In this document: positions 53,008-62,342 of the stretch, piece by piece
Layout of the letters: every line of letters begins with the position of its first letter
Position numbering within the stretch: position 1 is the first letter of the stretch
From: Actibacterium pelagium
GTDB taxonomy: Bacteria; Pseudomonadota; Alphaproteobacteria; Rhodobacterales; Rhodobacteraceae
Assembly: GCF_002285415.1 (NCBI RefSeq)
Contig: NZ_NSBU01000006.1
Location: forward strand, 356,001 to 420,000
Direction of reading: 5' to 3'
Length of the DNA stretch: 64,000 nucleotides
Made by a program: the position numbers and the translations under genes
Notes under the pieces: generated by a model
Seen by the model: the letters and a program-made list of their open reading frames with translations, nothing else
Told to the model about the DNA's origin: nothing
Databases searched by the model: none

Positions 53008-53805
53008 CTACTTATATACTGGTGTACGCCCTTGCATCACGGCCATGACCGTCTCTACCTGATTGGGGGCACCCATGATGTCTGCTTGCAGTTCAGCCTC
53101 TAGTTTCAGGCCCGTTTTTGCGTCGGCTTGCCAAGCACCGTCGACCAGTGCCTTTGAGGCCTGAACCGCGTCTGGTGACCGGGTGGCAAGCTCTGAAGCC
53201 AATCGATGGGCTTCTTCTAGCGGAGCGTCGGCGATTCTTGTGATCAATCCAAGATCGGCTGCTTCGGGTGCCGACAGAACGCGACCCGTCATGATCAGCT
53301 CCTTTGCAACATCCGCGCGTAGAAGGTGGGGCAAGGATTGAGTTATTCCCATATCGGGGATCAGGCCCCATTTGGCCTCCATAATCGACAACCTTGCTGT
53401 AGGAGAGGCAATGCGGAAATCCGCCCCTAGGGCAAGTTGCATACCCGCCCCAAAGCAGACACCGTAGATTGCGGCAATCACCGGGACCTTCAGTTCGGAC
53501 CAAATGGTGATCGGCTTTTGAAAAAGGTTCGCCGTTTCTCCCTCAGGCGGATTGAGCATTTTCTCCTTGATTTCTGCCATTTTTGGCAGGATTGACTTCA
53601 GTAGGTTCAAGTCGATACCGGCGCTGAACGTATCGTCAGAACCGCTAAGGACAACGGCGCGAACTTCGCGGTTGTTTTGCAGTGTTTGCGCGGTTTCGAC
53701 CAAGGCATCCAGCAAGTCGAAATTCAACGCGTTCTTTTTGTCAGGGCGGTTAAGAGTTACCGCTGCCACGTGGTTTTCAACATTTAATGTTAAAATTTCC
53801 GCCAT
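53008..53805 (-). CDS. Enoyl-CoA hydratase/isomerase family protein (crotonase)
   Basis: Protein of 265 residues. The oxyanion-hole segments FSAGIDL and CFGAGMQLALGADF and the EAKWGLIPDMG region are typical. It acts on an acyl-CoA, as hydratase or as isomerase; the active-site pattern resembles dienoyl/enoyl-CoA isomerases more than classic crotonase because the second Glu position is Asp (IPDMG). No beta-oxidation genes are adjacent. Confidence 0.88.
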   Translation of the reverse strand: MAEILTLNVENHVAAVTLNRPDKKNALNFDLLDALVETAQTLQNNREVRAVVLSGSDDTFSAGIDLNLLKSILPKMAEIKEKMLNPPEGETANLFQKPITIWSELKVPVIAAIYGVCFGAGMQLALGADFRIASPTARLSIMEAKWGLIPDMGITQSLPHLLRADVAKELIMTGRVLSAPEAADLGLITRIADAPLEEAHRLASELATRSPDAVQASKALVDGAWQADAKTGLKLEAELQADIMGAPNQVETVMAVMQGRTPVYK

Positions 53806-53887
53806 GGTGTCCTCCGCTTCCTACGTGCTGCCATTGTGCGGGGAGAGCGGGGAATGTCATGGGAAACGTGGCGTCAGCCAGATTCAG

Positions 53888-53914
53888 TCGCGGCCCAACG
53901 GGATCGGGCCGCGA
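53888..53914 (-). terminator. Possible terminator of metG
   Basis: TCGCGGCCC pairs perfectly with GGGCCGCGA (9 bp, 9-nt loop). It begins 10 nt after the metG stop on the minus strand. A T-run is lacking. Confidence 0.5.
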
Positions 53915-53923
53915 TAATAGGAT

Positions 53924-55642
53924 TTAGTCGCGGGTGCCAGCGAATTTGGCTTCCCATTCTTCGCGCTCTTCATCGCTGATCTTGCGGAAGGTGACATCCG
54001 GCACGGTGAAGGCGTGGCCAGTGGGCAGGGCGGACAGGGCGGCGGCGACGTCGTCGGGCCAGCTGTCGTCTGCTGTTTGCATCGCAGTCATCAGTGTTGC
54101 GCAGGCGTCCGGGATGAACGGGCGCGACAGGACCGCGTAGACGCGGATCAGGTTCAGGGCCAGACGAACTTGGGCTGCGGCCTGTTCCGGATCTTCCTTG
54201 AAGGTCGACCATGGGGCGGCGGATTGCAGGTACTCGTTGCCGGCAACCCAGATTGCGCGCAGCTCAGTGGCTGCTTTGCGGACGTCCATCGCCTCCATAT
54301 GGCCTTCATAGGCACGGATGCGGGTGGTCAGATCGGCGATCAAAGCGTTTTCCTGTTCGCCGAATGCGCCGCCTTCGGGCACGACTTCGGTGAATTTCGA
54401 ACGGCAGAATTTGGTGACGCGGCTTACGAAGTTGCCCAGCACGTCGGCAAGGTCTTTGTTGACCGAGGCTTGGAAGTTCTCCCACGTGAACTCGCTGTCC
54501 GAGTTCTCGGGGGCGTGCGAAAGCAGCCACCAGCGCCAATAGTCGGCGGGCAGGATATCCAAAGCCTGATCCATGAAGACGCCGCGACCTTTTGAGGTCG
54601 AGAACTGGCCGCCGTCATAGTTCAGGTAGTTGAAGGATTTGATGTAGTCGACCAGCTTCCAAGGCTCGCGCGAGCCCATGATAGTCGCGGGGAAGGACAG
54701 GGTGTGGAACGGCACGTTGTCTTTGCCCATGAACTGGACGTAACGCACGTCATCGGCGCCTTTATCAGTGCGCCACCAGCGTTCCCAATCGGCGTCTGTC
54801 TTGCCATTGTCGTCGGCCCATTCGGCCGTGGCCGCGATATATTCGATCGGGGCGTCAAACCAGACGTAGAAGACTTTGCCTTCCATCCCCGGCCACGGTT
54901 CGCCGCCTTTGGTGACTGGCACGCCCCATTTCAGGTCGCGGGTGATGCCGCGGTCTTGCAGCCCGTCGCCGTCATGTAGCCACTTCTTGGCGATCGAGGT
55001 GGTCAGAACTGGCCAGCCCTTCTGGCTGTCGATCCATTTGTCGATGTCGTCCTTCAGCGCGGTTTGCTTCAGGTACAGGTGCTTGGTCTCGCGCACTTCC
55101 AGATCGGTAGAGCCGGAGATGGCGGAACGCGGCTCGATCAGGTCGGTCGGGTCCAGCTGTTTGGTGCAGTTTTCGCACTGGTCGCCACGGGCGCCGTCAT
55201 AGCCACAGTTGGGGCAAGTGCCCTCGATATAGCGGTCAGGCAGGAAACGGCCATCGGCATTAGAGTAGACCTGCTTTTCGGTCACTTCTTCGATAAAGCC
55301 GTTCTCGGCCAGTTTCTCGGCCAAGTGCTGTGTCAGCTGGTGGTTCCGCTGCGACGATGACCGGCCGTAGTGATCAAATGACAGGCGGAACCCTTCGGCC
55401 AATTTGGACTGCTCGGCGTGCATCCGTTTGCAGTAATCGGCGACATCCTCGCCGGTTTTGGCAGCGGCCAGTTCCGCTGGCGTGCCGTGTTCGTCTGTGG
55501 CGCAGATGAACATCACTTCATGGCCGCGCTGACGTTGGTAACGGGCATAAAGGTCTGCGGGCAGCTGAGAGCCCACAAGGTTACCCAAATGCTTGATCCC
55601 GTTGATGTACGGAAGGGCCGAGGTGATGAGGATACGCGCCAT
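53924..55642 (-). CDS. metG: Methionyl-tRNA synthetase
   Basis: Class I synthetase of 572 residues. The HIGH motif is HLGN (18-21), zinc-knuckle Cys pairs lie in CPNC and CENC (about 143-160), and the KMSKS region reads FSTSKGRG. The C-terminal helical anticodon-binding domain follows, and no extra dimerisation domain (Arc1p-like) is present. It is one of several methionine genes in the window, but not in an operon with them. Confidence 0.95.
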   Translation of the reverse strand: MARILITSALPYINGIKHLGNLVGSQLPADLYARYQRQRGHEVMFICATDEHGTPAELAAAKTGEDVADYCKRMHAEQSKLAEGFRLSFDHYGRSSSQRNHQLTQHLAEKLAENGFIEEVTEKQVYSNADGRFLPDRYIEGTCPNCGYDGARGDQCENCTKQLDPTDLIEPRSAISGSTDLEVRETKHLYLKQTALKDDIDKWIDSQKGWPVLTTSIAKKWLHDGDGLQDRGITRDLKWGVPVTKGGEPWPGMEGKVFYVWFDAPIEYIAATAEWADDNGKTDADWERWWRTDKGADDVRYVQFMGKDNVPFHTLSFPATIMGSREPWKLVDYIKSFNYLNYDGGQFSTSKGRGVFMDQALDILPADYWRWWLLSHAPENSDSEFTWENFQASVNKDLADVLGNFVSRVTKFCRSKFTEVVPEGGAFGEQENALIADLTTRIRAYEGHMEAMDVRKAATELRAIWVAGNEYLQSAAPWSTFKEDPEQAAAQVRLALNLIRVYAVLSRPFIPDACATLMTAMQTADDSWPDDVAAALSALPTGHAFTVPDVTFRKISDEEREEWEAKFAGTRD

Positions 55643-55708
55643 GATCGTTCTCTTGGAAAATTGGTTTCGACCCCTTTACCGCAGCGCAAAGGGGTTGACC
55701 AGTGGCGG

Positions 55709-56947
55709 CTATGCTTGAGGGGTCGTCTTCCGCTCACGGGTGGCTTTCATCAGGCGGCCAATGGTGAAGGAGGTCCGCGGCGCATAAACGAAGCGCGTAC
55801 GCTTCTTGAGAGTGGGGCGGACACGCATTCGGCTGAGGCCGAAAATGATCAACAGGATGTGTCCGGTAGAGATCATCCAGAATAGCGCGTTTGGTCCGAA
55901 CCAATCGATCAGTTTGGCAGCCAACAGCGGCGACCCAATCGCCCCCACTGCAAACAGGAACATAAGCGCTGCGGTCAGTTCGGCCCGTTCTTCTGTCTTG
56001 GCAAAGTCATGGGCATGGGCCGCTGAGATCGAATAGAGCGGAAAGGTTGTAAGCCCGAAAACGGCGATGCCCAAGATAATCGCTGTCGCACCCAGACTTG
56101 GCAGAATGACGCAGGCCACTGCAGACGCGATTGCGGCGCCGGACAGGCCAATCAATACAATGCGTCGGTCATAGCGATCTGCCAACCATCCAACCGGGTA
56201 TTGGGCAACAATGCCACCTAAGAAGAAGGCCGCCATGAACAGGGCGATCTGATCCAGTTGCAGTCCAACCTCTTGCCCGTATAGCGGGCCGACCATCCGA
56301 AACGCGGCCGAGGCCAGCCCGGCAACAGCCACTCCTGCCGCAGCAAGCGGCGAGCGGCGGATCGCCAGCATTGGTCGCAGACGTAAAAGCTTGGGGACCA
56401 ACGGCTGTTCAACCTTGGTCAGGGCCAGGGGCAGCAGCGCCGCGCAACAGATGATCGCAAGCAGGTTGTAGGCGACATAGGTCGCCGGTGTCAGGATGCT
56501 GATCATCAATTGCGCCGCCATCGCACCGCCCATATCGACTGCCAGATAGACAGAGGTCGTACGGCCTCGTGTCTCGTTCGTGGTTCTTGCCTGAAGCCAG
56601 GATTCAATGATGGTCGCGCAGCCTGCGATGCAAAGGCCCGTCGCCATACGCATCACCGCCCAAGCAATGGGGTCGGTGATCATCATATGCGCTAGAAGGC
56701 TGATTGCGCCGGTCGCGGTAAAGGCAGCGAAGGCGCGCGCGTGGCCCACGCTTCCCATCAGACGCGGGGCCCACCAGCAGCCTGCGAAGAACCCAAAGAA
56801 GTGGGCAGACCCCAATAGGCCGATCTCTCCGCGCGTGAAGCCAAGGGCCACACCAGACAGTGCATCTAACGGCCCGGTCGCGTTGATGCTGAGCTGTAGC
56901 AACACAGTGGACATGAAAAGCGCTGTAAAAGCGATCAACATACGCAT
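55709..56947 (-). CDS. MFS transporter (YcaD-like)
   Basis: Membrane protein of 412 residues with twelve TM helices. The MFS loop motif between TM2 and TM3 is weak, and the loop GWLADRYDRRIVL between TM8 and TM9 is clear. The ending is basic. It resembles the YcaD branch with unknown substrate. The frame opens at 57010, but the ATG at 56947 begins directly with the first TM helix. It is divergent from hemP. Confidence 0.87.
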   Translation of the reverse strand: MRMLIAFTALFMSTVLLQLSINATGPLDALSGVALGFTRGEIGLLGSAHFFGFFAGCWWAPRLMGSVGHARAFAAFTATGAISLLAHMMITDPIAWAVMRMATGLCIAGCATIIESWLQARTTNETRGRTTSVYLAVDMGGAMAAQLMISILTPATYVAYNLLAIICCAALLPLALTKVEQPLVPKLLRLRPMLAIRRSPLAAAGVAVAGLASAAFRMVGPLYGQEVGLQLDQIALFMAAFFLGGIVAQYPVGWLADRYDRRIVLIGLSGAAIASAVACVILPSLGATAIILGIAVFGLTTFPLYSISAAHAHDFAKTEERAELTAALMFLFAVGAIGSPLLAAKLIDWFGPNALFWMISTGHILLIIFGLSRMRVRPTLKKRTRFVYAPRTSFTIGRLMKATRERKTTPQA

Positions 56948-57095
56948 GACGAATCGACCTGAGTAAGTGGCGAGTCCGGGGACATTGCTGCGGGTTGGAA
57001 GTGAACTCAAGTCTTGAGCGGTTCAGGGTGTTGCGACGGGGCGCGGCAGTGTGGGGTTTGGGCGATCGGCGGAAAAGGCATGTGAAGATTCGGCG

Positions 57096-57124
57096 TTGAC
57101 AAACCTGACAATAATAGTCAGGTT
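57096..57124 (+). promoter_or_regulatory. Iron-box-like operator over the hemP promoter
   Basis: The perfect inverted repeat AACCTGAC-AATAATA-GTCAGGTT (57102-57124) contains TGA-N9-TCA, the pattern described for iron-responsive sites in Rhodobacterales. A consensus -35 TTGACA (57096-57101) directly precedes it, and at 17 nt lies a weak -10 (CAGGTT). A repressor on the repeat would cover the promoter. The operator symmetry is seen; the iron link is inference from hemP. Confidence 0.7.
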
Positions 57125-57186
57125 ACGCGCAAGCCAACCGCAAACGGTCAGCGAACTGTAGATTTTAAACCTTCATGGAGGTGGCG

Positions 57187-57348
57187 ATGACCATTGCAGC
57201 CCAAATTGCTGAGGCGTTGGAAGTTCAATTGCCTTGCTATGACGCCGAGAAGCTGACCAATCAGGGAAGCTTGGCACATATCGTTCTGAAAGATCAGGTT
57301 TACACGCTGCGGATCACCCGCGCTGGCAAATTGATTCTAACCAAATGA
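57187..57348 (+). CDS. hemP: Hemin uptake protein HemP
   Basis: Small protein of 53 residues. The C-terminal block YTLRITRAGKLILTK is the hallmark of HemP. HemP is linked to haem uptake and its regulation in proteobacteria; in some species it is an activator of the haem receptor gene. GGAGG lies 5 nt before the ATG. The palindromic operator is 63 nt upstream. The stop overlaps the start of the next gene (ATGA). Confidence 0.93.
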   Translation: MTIAAQIAEALEVQLPCYDAEKLTNQGSLAHIVLKDQVYTLRITRAGKLILTK

Positions 57349-57812
57349 GCAGGGCAGGAAATCGCGGTGGCGCACCCGTAGGATTGGTCACGGACCTTGG
57401 CCCGGTAGAGGCCAGTGCAGTGCTGACCTTTCGGTCGTGGTCTGACGGGCCAAGCGGGCGTCAGTCAGTTTTGCGGCAGTTCGAGCAGAGCTTGGGTAAG
57501 GATCATGGGCATGCCGCGCTCGAGGCATTCTCGGAATTGGCAAAGCTTTGTACGCGCCATGGGCGGCGGCCATTGATGCGTCACGAACTGGCGTGCCAGT
57601 GCCTTGGAGCAGACGAATCCTGTTTCGCAAATTTGATTGCAGAGGCGGCAGAGGGTGACCCCGAGGATGCGATGCTGATTGCGACCCTTCTGGTGCGCGC
57701 CGATATGGCGCCTTGTCTTGCGGCCTTGGCACGAGACGTGGGGTTGGCGTTGAAGCGTATGTCGCTTCGGTCCCGGAAAGCCTCTGTTACCTTAGGGACA
57801 ACTGTGCACTGA
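57345..57812 (+). CDS. Unknown protein coupled to hemP
   Basis: Protein of 155 residues, no signal peptide and no TM. It has six Cys, including CxC in LACQCLGADESC, and a helical C-terminal half. I do not recognise a family. Its start overlaps the hemP stop by 4 nt, so both share the iron-type operator. A role in haem or iron handling is suggested only by this coupling. The Cys set could bind a metal or an iron-sulfur cluster. Confidence 0.7.
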   Translation: MSRAGNRGGAPVGLVTDLGPVEASAVLTFRSWSDGPSGRQSVLRQFEQSLGKDHGHAALEAFSELAKLCTRHGRRPLMRHELACQCLGADESCFANLIAEAAEGDPEDAMLIATLLVRADMAPCLAALARDVGLALKRMSLRSRKASVTLGTTVH

Positions 57813-57891
57813 CGCACGAAGCTAAGGGATTTGCGGGTTGTTTCGCAACGCGGAGAGGATAGGCTCCTCGTAACAGAACGCGGGGGCATCG

Positions 57892-58935
57892 ATGCGCTAT
57901 ACCAACTTGGGCCAAACGGATTTACGGGTCTCACAGCTTTGTCTGGGATCCATGACTTGGGGGTCGCAGGACAGCGAGCAAGAAGGGCACGCCCAGATCG
58001 ATCTGTCCTTGGAGCATGGAATAAACTTCATCGACACCGCAGAGATGTACCCGGTGAACCCGGTTCTGGCAGAGCGTTGTGGCCGGACTGAAACGATCAT
58101 TGGCAACTGGTTTGCCCGAACTGGTCGACGGGACGATGTCGTTCTTGCCACGAAGATTGTTGGTCCAAACGGAGGGTTCCTGCGAGACGGCGAGGGGATC
58201 ACTCCCGAAACAGTGCGCGGCGCGGTCGATGGTTCTTTGAAGCGGTTACAGACGGATTATATCGACCTGTATCAGCTGCACTGGCCGAACCGTGGCTCTT
58301 ACCATTTCCGACAGAACTGGGAGTACGACCCAAGCGCGCAGGACCGAGGGCAGACTCTGGCAGATATCGAGGCCATTCTGGTCACGCTTCAGGAATTGAT
58401 CGAGGCGGGCAAGATCCGGCATATCGGACTGTCGAATGAAACGGCCTGGGGCACGGCGCAGTGGCTGCGCCTGTCCGACCAGTTGGGACTGCCACGGATG
58501 CAGTCGATACAAAACGAATACTCGCTGATGTGCCGTCAGTATGACACTGATCTCGGAGAGCTTGGGCATAACGAGCAAGTGACGCTGCTGGCCTTTTCGC
58601 CGTTGGCAGCGGGTATGCTGAGCGGCAAATATCAGGGCGATGTGACGCCGGCGGGCAGCCGGCGAGAGGTTAATGCGAATTTGTCCGGGCGGCTTGGTCC
58701 ACGCGCATTGGATGCGGTGCAGGCCTATCTGGATATCGCGAAGAAACACGGGCTGGACCCGGTTCAGATGGCCAATGCTTTTGTCTTGTCTCGGCCTTTC
58801 CCCGCCGTTTCGATTTTCGGGGCACGATCAATTAACCAGCTTAAGCAGGTATTGCCCGCAGGAGATCTGGTGTTGAGCGATGAAGTGCTGGCTGACATCT
58901 CTGCAGCACACCGCGCGCATCCGATGCCTTACTAG
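57892..58935 (+). CDS. Aldo/keto reductase (Tas/YajO-like)
   Basis: NADPH-dependent reductase of 347 residues, TIM barrel. The catalytic tetrad is Asp48, Tyr53 (in FIDTAEMY), Lys88 (LATKIVG) and His130 (YQLHW). The segment SLMCRQYDTDL and the NADP-binding SIFGAR near the end fit the Tas group. The substrate is unknown. It may be co-transcribed with the EamA gene 42 nt downstream. Confidence 0.93.
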   Translation: MRYTNLGQTDLRVSQLCLGSMTWGSQDSEQEGHAQIDLSLEHGINFIDTAEMYPVNPVLAERCGRTETIIGNWFARTGRRDDVVLATKIVGPNGGFLRDGEGITPETVRGAVDGSLKRLQTDYIDLYQLHWPNRGSYHFRQNWEYDPSAQDRGQTLADIEAILVTLQELIEAGKIRHIGLSNETAWGTAQWLRLSDQLGLPRMQSIQNEYSLMCRQYDTDLGELGHNEQVTLLAFSPLAAGMLSGKYQGDVTPAGSRREVNANLSGRLGPRALDAVQAYLDIAKKHGLDPVQMANAFVLSRPFPAVSIFGARSINQLKQVLPAGDLVLSDEVLADISAAHRAHPMPY

Positions 58936-58977
58936 GTTCAGGCTCGACTTTATCGGGAACGCAGGTCAGATGGTGTC

Positions 58978-59880
58978 ATGAGCCTTTGGATTCCGGTCAC
59001 GATCTTCGCTGCCTTCGCGCAGAACCTGCGGTTCATGCTGCAAAAGCACCTGAAGTCGACGAAGCTGTCGACGACGGGCGCAACCTTCGCGCGGTTCCTA
59101 TACTCCTTTCCGCTGGTGGCGTTGATCGTTGCGGGATACCTGGCAATGACGGGGCAAGAGGTGCCGGTGGTCAACGGACGCTTTGCCGCTTTCGCCGTGG
59201 CAGGTGGTCTTGCACAGATTTTGGCCACTATGTGCGTGGTCGCCCTGTTCACAGAGCGCAATTTCGCGGTCGGGATCACCTTCAAGAAGACCGAGACACT
59301 TCAGACTGCTTTGATCGGCTGGATGATCCTTGGGGAGGGTATTTCTCTCTACGGGTTGTTCGCGATCATCGTCGGATTTGTTGGTATTCTGCTGCTGTCT
59401 GAACCGCCCGAGGGTCGGGAATTGGGCTGGAAACGGTTCTTCAACAAGGCGACGGGTTTGGGATTGCTGTCCGGCATTCTGTTTGCCTGTTCTGCCACGG
59501 GTTACCGAGGGGCGACGCTGTCACTTGGTCTTGAGGATGTGTTCTTGCGCGCGGCCTTTACCCTGTCGCTGGTGACGGCCGGGCAGGCGGCGGTGATGGC
59601 GATCTGGATGGGGCTGCGTGAACCCGGAGAGCTTTCACGCGTTTTGGCCAGTTGGCGCGTTGCCGGGCTTGTCGGGGTTTTCTCTATGTTCGGGTCGCTT
59701 GGCTGGTTCGTGGCGTTCACGTTGCAGACGGCGGCCTATGTCAAAGCACTGGGCCAGATAGAGCTTCTGTTCAGCTTTCTGGCCACGACCTTCATTTTCA
59801 AAGAGAGAACCTCTGCCTGGGAACTGGTCGCCATGGGGTTCCTGACGGCCAGTATCCTGTTGTTGGTTCTGCTGATCTAA
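58978..59880 (+). CDS. EamA-family transporter
   Basis: Membrane protein of 300 residues with about ten TM helices. The second helix has a Phe/Arg-rich start (TFARFLYSFPL), and FKKTETLQTALIGWMILGE is the typical EamA end of the first half. It is only weakly similar to the EamA gene near ftsY in this window. The stop overlaps that of the Nudix gene on the other strand. Confidence 0.88.
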   Translation: MSLWIPVTIFAAFAQNLRFMLQKHLKSTKLSTTGATFARFLYSFPLVALIVAGYLAMTGQEVPVVNGRFAAFAVAGGLAQILATMCVVALFTERNFAVGITFKKTETLQTALIGWMILGEGISLYGLFAIIVGFVGILLLSEPPEGRELGWKRFFNKATGLGLLSGILFACSATGYRGATLSLGLEDVFLRAAFTLSLVTAGQAAVMAIWMGLREPGELSRVLASWRVAGLVGVFSMFGSLGWFVAFTLQTAAYVKALGQIELLFSFLATTFIFKERTSAWELVAMGFLTASILLLVLLI

Positions 59881-60593
59881 GCGAGGCGCAAGAAGCGCGA
59901 CTCTTCGGTGCGATTGTCGAAGAACGGAACGCTGGCCGGGGGTGTCTGGGTTTCCAGAAAGCTTTGAATCTCGGCCAGAACCACTTCGGTGATGAAGGGC
60001 AGATTGAACTGCCGAGCCTCAGAGATCGGAATCCATTGCAGGTGGGATAATTCATCCTCAGCGCCCGAGAAATCGTCCAGATCACCATGAATTCGGTCTG
60101 CATCCACAAGGAAGAAGCGCGCATCGAACCGCCGTGGGCGGGCCGGGGGTGTGATGGCACGGAACACAAAGCGGAACCCTTCGGCAGAGGGAAGATGACC
60201 CGTCGCAGCGAAGCTTTCCCAATCGGCTGGCGGATGGCTTGGCCAGTCACCGGGCGCGCCTAGTAGAAGGCCGGTTTCCTCCCAAACCTCGCGCACGGCG
60301 CCGGCGATCAGAGCAGAGATAAGATCTTCAGGAGAGTCCTGTGCCAACCGGTTCATGCAGGTCGGGTTCAAAGGAGTTGCCAGCGGTATGCTGGCGTCGT
60401 CTGCATCAATCGCGCCGCCCGGAAAGACAAACTTGTTGGGCATGAAAGCCGCTTTTGCCCCGCGCTGTCCCATCAGGATGCGTGGTGACTTCGCTGCATC
60501 GCGCAGCAGGATTACGGTAGAGGCGTTTCGAATGGGGGGGCTAATTTGTGTCAGGTGCTTGCTCCACCAAATCCATGCATGCGTTTGGCCCAT
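59877..60593 (-). CDS. Nudix hydrolase (NUDT19-like, with insertion)
   Basis: Protein of about 238 residues. The Nudix core REVWEETG is preceded by FPGGAIDADD, but about 30 residues lie between them where most Nudix boxes have about 15, as in the NUDT7/NUDT19 group acting on CoA derivatives. The best-supported ATG is 60593, which overlaps DUF983 by 43 nt and has no ribosome-binding site. A CTG at 60554 overlaps the DUF983 stop by 4 nt, has GGTGGAG at 7 nt, and would start at MTQISPPIRN; I think it may be the real start. Confidence 0.85.
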   Translation of the reverse strand: MGQTHAWIWWSKHLTQISPPIRNASTVILLRDAAKSPRILMGQRGAKAAFMPNKFVFPGGAIDADDASIPLATPLNPTCMNRLAQDSPEDLISALIAGAVREVWEETGLLLGAPGDWPSHPPADWESFAATGHLPSAEGFRFVFRAITPPARPRRFDARFFLVDADRIHGDLDDFSGAEDELSHLQWIPISEARQFNLPFITEVVLAEIQSFLETQTPPASVPFFDNRTEESRFLRLA

Positions 60594-60931
60594 TGCAACG
60601 CCACCAAGGCACCCTTGAGCCGGGGCAGAAGGTAAAGCGACAGAACAATGCACCCGATCGAGATGCCGGTTGCCAGAACCCACGGGTTCGGGCGGTACTC
60701 TGTGAACAACCACAGAATAATCGGTGCCATGACATGGCCGACGATCAGGATCGTCAGATAGGCCGGGCCGTCATCTGCGCGTTGGTGATGCAGGGCTTCG
60801 TTGCATACGGGGCAATGGTCGCGCACCTTCAGGTACCCGCGCAGCATCGGGCCAGACCCGCAATTGGGGCAGCGACGATGCCATCCACGCTTCAGCGCTG
60901 GTTGTAAGGGGCGGTCTTCATTTTCAGACAT
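60551..60931 (-). CDS. DUF983 zinc-ribbon membrane protein
   Basis: Protein of 126 residues. An N-terminal zinc ribbon has Cys21, Cys24, Cys40 and Cys43 (RCPNCG and HCPVCN), followed by two TM helices (about 56-75 and 84-104). DUF983 proteins are widespread in alphaproteobacteria and their function is not known. It overlaps the Nudix gene, so the two are probably co-expressed. Confidence 0.85.
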   Translation of the reverse strand: MSENEDRPLQPALKRGWHRRCPNCGSGPMLRGYLKVRDHCPVCNEALHHQRADDGPAYLTILIVGHVMAPIILWLFTEYRPNPWVLATGISIGCIVLSLYLLPRLKGALVALQWAKRMHGFGGAST

Positions 60932-61141
60932 GCGACTCTCGAAGAGAAATTTGTTTGTCCTTTCGAATATAGGCAGCTTCGTCAACTTTCACATGGGACA
61001 ACCTGTCCACCTTATGAGGTTTGGGGTTCAGAGCAGCTTGCAAAACCTTTTTCGACAATTTGCGACGGAAATACGAGGGCGCTCCGTTTGACTTGTGAAC
61101 GCGCCGGAAATGGCGGGTAAGACAAACCTAAGGAGCAAGTT

Positions 61142-61654
61142 ATGAAAACTTCGTCGAAGAAAGTTCTGGGTGCCACTCTGGTGGCGTCGATTCTGGCAGC
61201 AGCAGCTATTCCGGCCATTGCGCAACCCGGAGAGGGTGCTGGCCATCGTGGTGGCAAGTTTGGCCCGATCATCTTTAGCGAGCTGGACAGCAACGGCGAC
61301 GGCTTCCTGACTCAGGAAGAAATGGACGCTCGTAAAGCGGCAAAATTCGCCGAGATCGATACCAATGGCGATGGCCAGTTGTCCGCTGACGAAATCGTTG
61401 CAAGCCATGAACGGGCAGATGATGAACGTCGTGCCAGACGGGCAGGGCGCATGATCGAAGCATTGGACACCAACGATGATGGTCTGATCAGCGCAGAAGA
61501 GATGGCAGCACATGAAGGCGGGAAGCGCCGCGGTGGCAACCTGTTCGAACGCGCGGATGCCGACGACGACGGACAGATCTCGGAAGAAGAGTTCCAGACC
61601 GCCATGTCCAAGATGCAGAAACGGTTCGGTCAAGGCGGCAAGAAGCGCCATTAA
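61142..61654 (+). CDS. Exported EF-hand calcium-binding protein
   Basis: Protein of 170 residues with a signal peptide of about 27 residues (ends AIAQ). Four full EF-hand loops are present: residues 49-60 (DSNGDGFLTQEE), 73-84, 109-120 and 139-150, each beginning with Asp and ending with Glu. It should bind about four Ca2+ in the periplasm. A clear terminator ends the gene; the ECF sigma gene follows 85 nt later. A link to the sigma factor is possible but not shown. Confidence 0.9.
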   Translation: MKTSSKKVLGATLVASILAAAAIPAIAQPGEGAGHRGGKFGPIIFSELDSNGDGFLTQEEMDARKAAKFAEIDTNGDGQLSADEIVASHERADDERRARRAGRMIEALDTNDDGLISAEEMAAHEGGKRRGGNLFERADADDDGQISEEEFQTAMSKMQKRFGQGGKKRH

Positions 61655-61676
61655 GGTCTTGTGACCAAGAAAACCG

Positions 61677-61704
61677 GCGGTCCGCTCTTGCGGGCCGCTT
61701 TATT
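61677..61704 (+). terminator. Terminator of the EF-hand gene
   Basis: A 9-bp stem, GCGGTCCGC (61677-61685) with GCGGGCCGC (61690-61698) including one T-G pair, is followed by TTTATT. It separates the EF-hand gene from the sigma factor unit. Confidence 0.75.
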
Positions 61705-61739
61705 CCCGGCAAGTCTAGGGATGCAGCGCCGGGGCGGGA

Positions 61740-62342
61740 ATGACAGGGCAAGAGACCAAGCACGTGGCATTTGACGCCGACACAGAGACCTCTGACGAGG
61801 CGCTCCTGCTGAACTTCGCCAATGGGGATGCCACGGCGGCGCGTCTGTTGACGGCCCGGTTGGCGCCGCGCGCGCTTGGTTATGCGGCTCGGGTGTTGGG
61901 CGACCGCGCCGAAGCCGAAGACGTCACACAAGAGGCCATGCTGCGCCTTTGGAAGATCGCGCCAGAATGGCGGCAGGGTGAGGCGAAGGTATCGACCTGG
62001 CTGTATCGAGTGACCGCGAACCTGTGTACCGACCGACTTCGAAAGCGACGCACGGTCGATCTGGATGCGGTGCCAGAGCCCTTGGATGACACGGCAAGCG
62101 TTGAAGAGCAGATGCAGTCAGCCGCACGTAACCTTGCGCTTGAAGCTGCATTGAAAACTTTGCCGGAACGGCAACGGCAAGCGGTGGTGCTGCGCCACCT
62201 AGAAGGGCTTAGCAACCCCGAGATTGCCGATGTGCTGAATATCACGGTCGAGGCCGTGGAAAGCCTGACGGCGCGGGGGAAGCGCGCCTTGGCAGCGGCC
62301 TTGGCTGGCCGTAGGGACGAATTGGGGTATACCGATGACTGA
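61740..62342 (+). CDS. ECF-type RNA polymerase sigma factor
   Basis: Protein of 200 residues. Sigma region 2 includes AEAEDVTQEAMLRLW and STWLYRVTANLCTDRLRK, and region 4 includes LPERQRQAVVLRHLEGLSNPEIADVL. Regions 1 and 3 are absent, as in ECF factors. The next gene overlaps by 8 nt and encodes a one-TM protein that may be its anti-sigma factor, then a metal-sensor-like protein. This resembles the CnrH-CnrY-CnrX layout. Confidence 0.92.
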   Translation: MTGQETKHVAFDADTETSDEALLLNFANGDATAARLLTARLAPRALGYAARVLGDRAEAEDVTQEAMLRLWKIAPEWRQGEAKVSTWLYRVTANLCTDRLRKRRTVDLDAVPEPLDDTASVEEQMQSAARNLALEAALKTLPERQRQAVVLRHLEGLSNPEIADVLNITVEAVESLTARGKRALAAALAGRRDELGYTDD

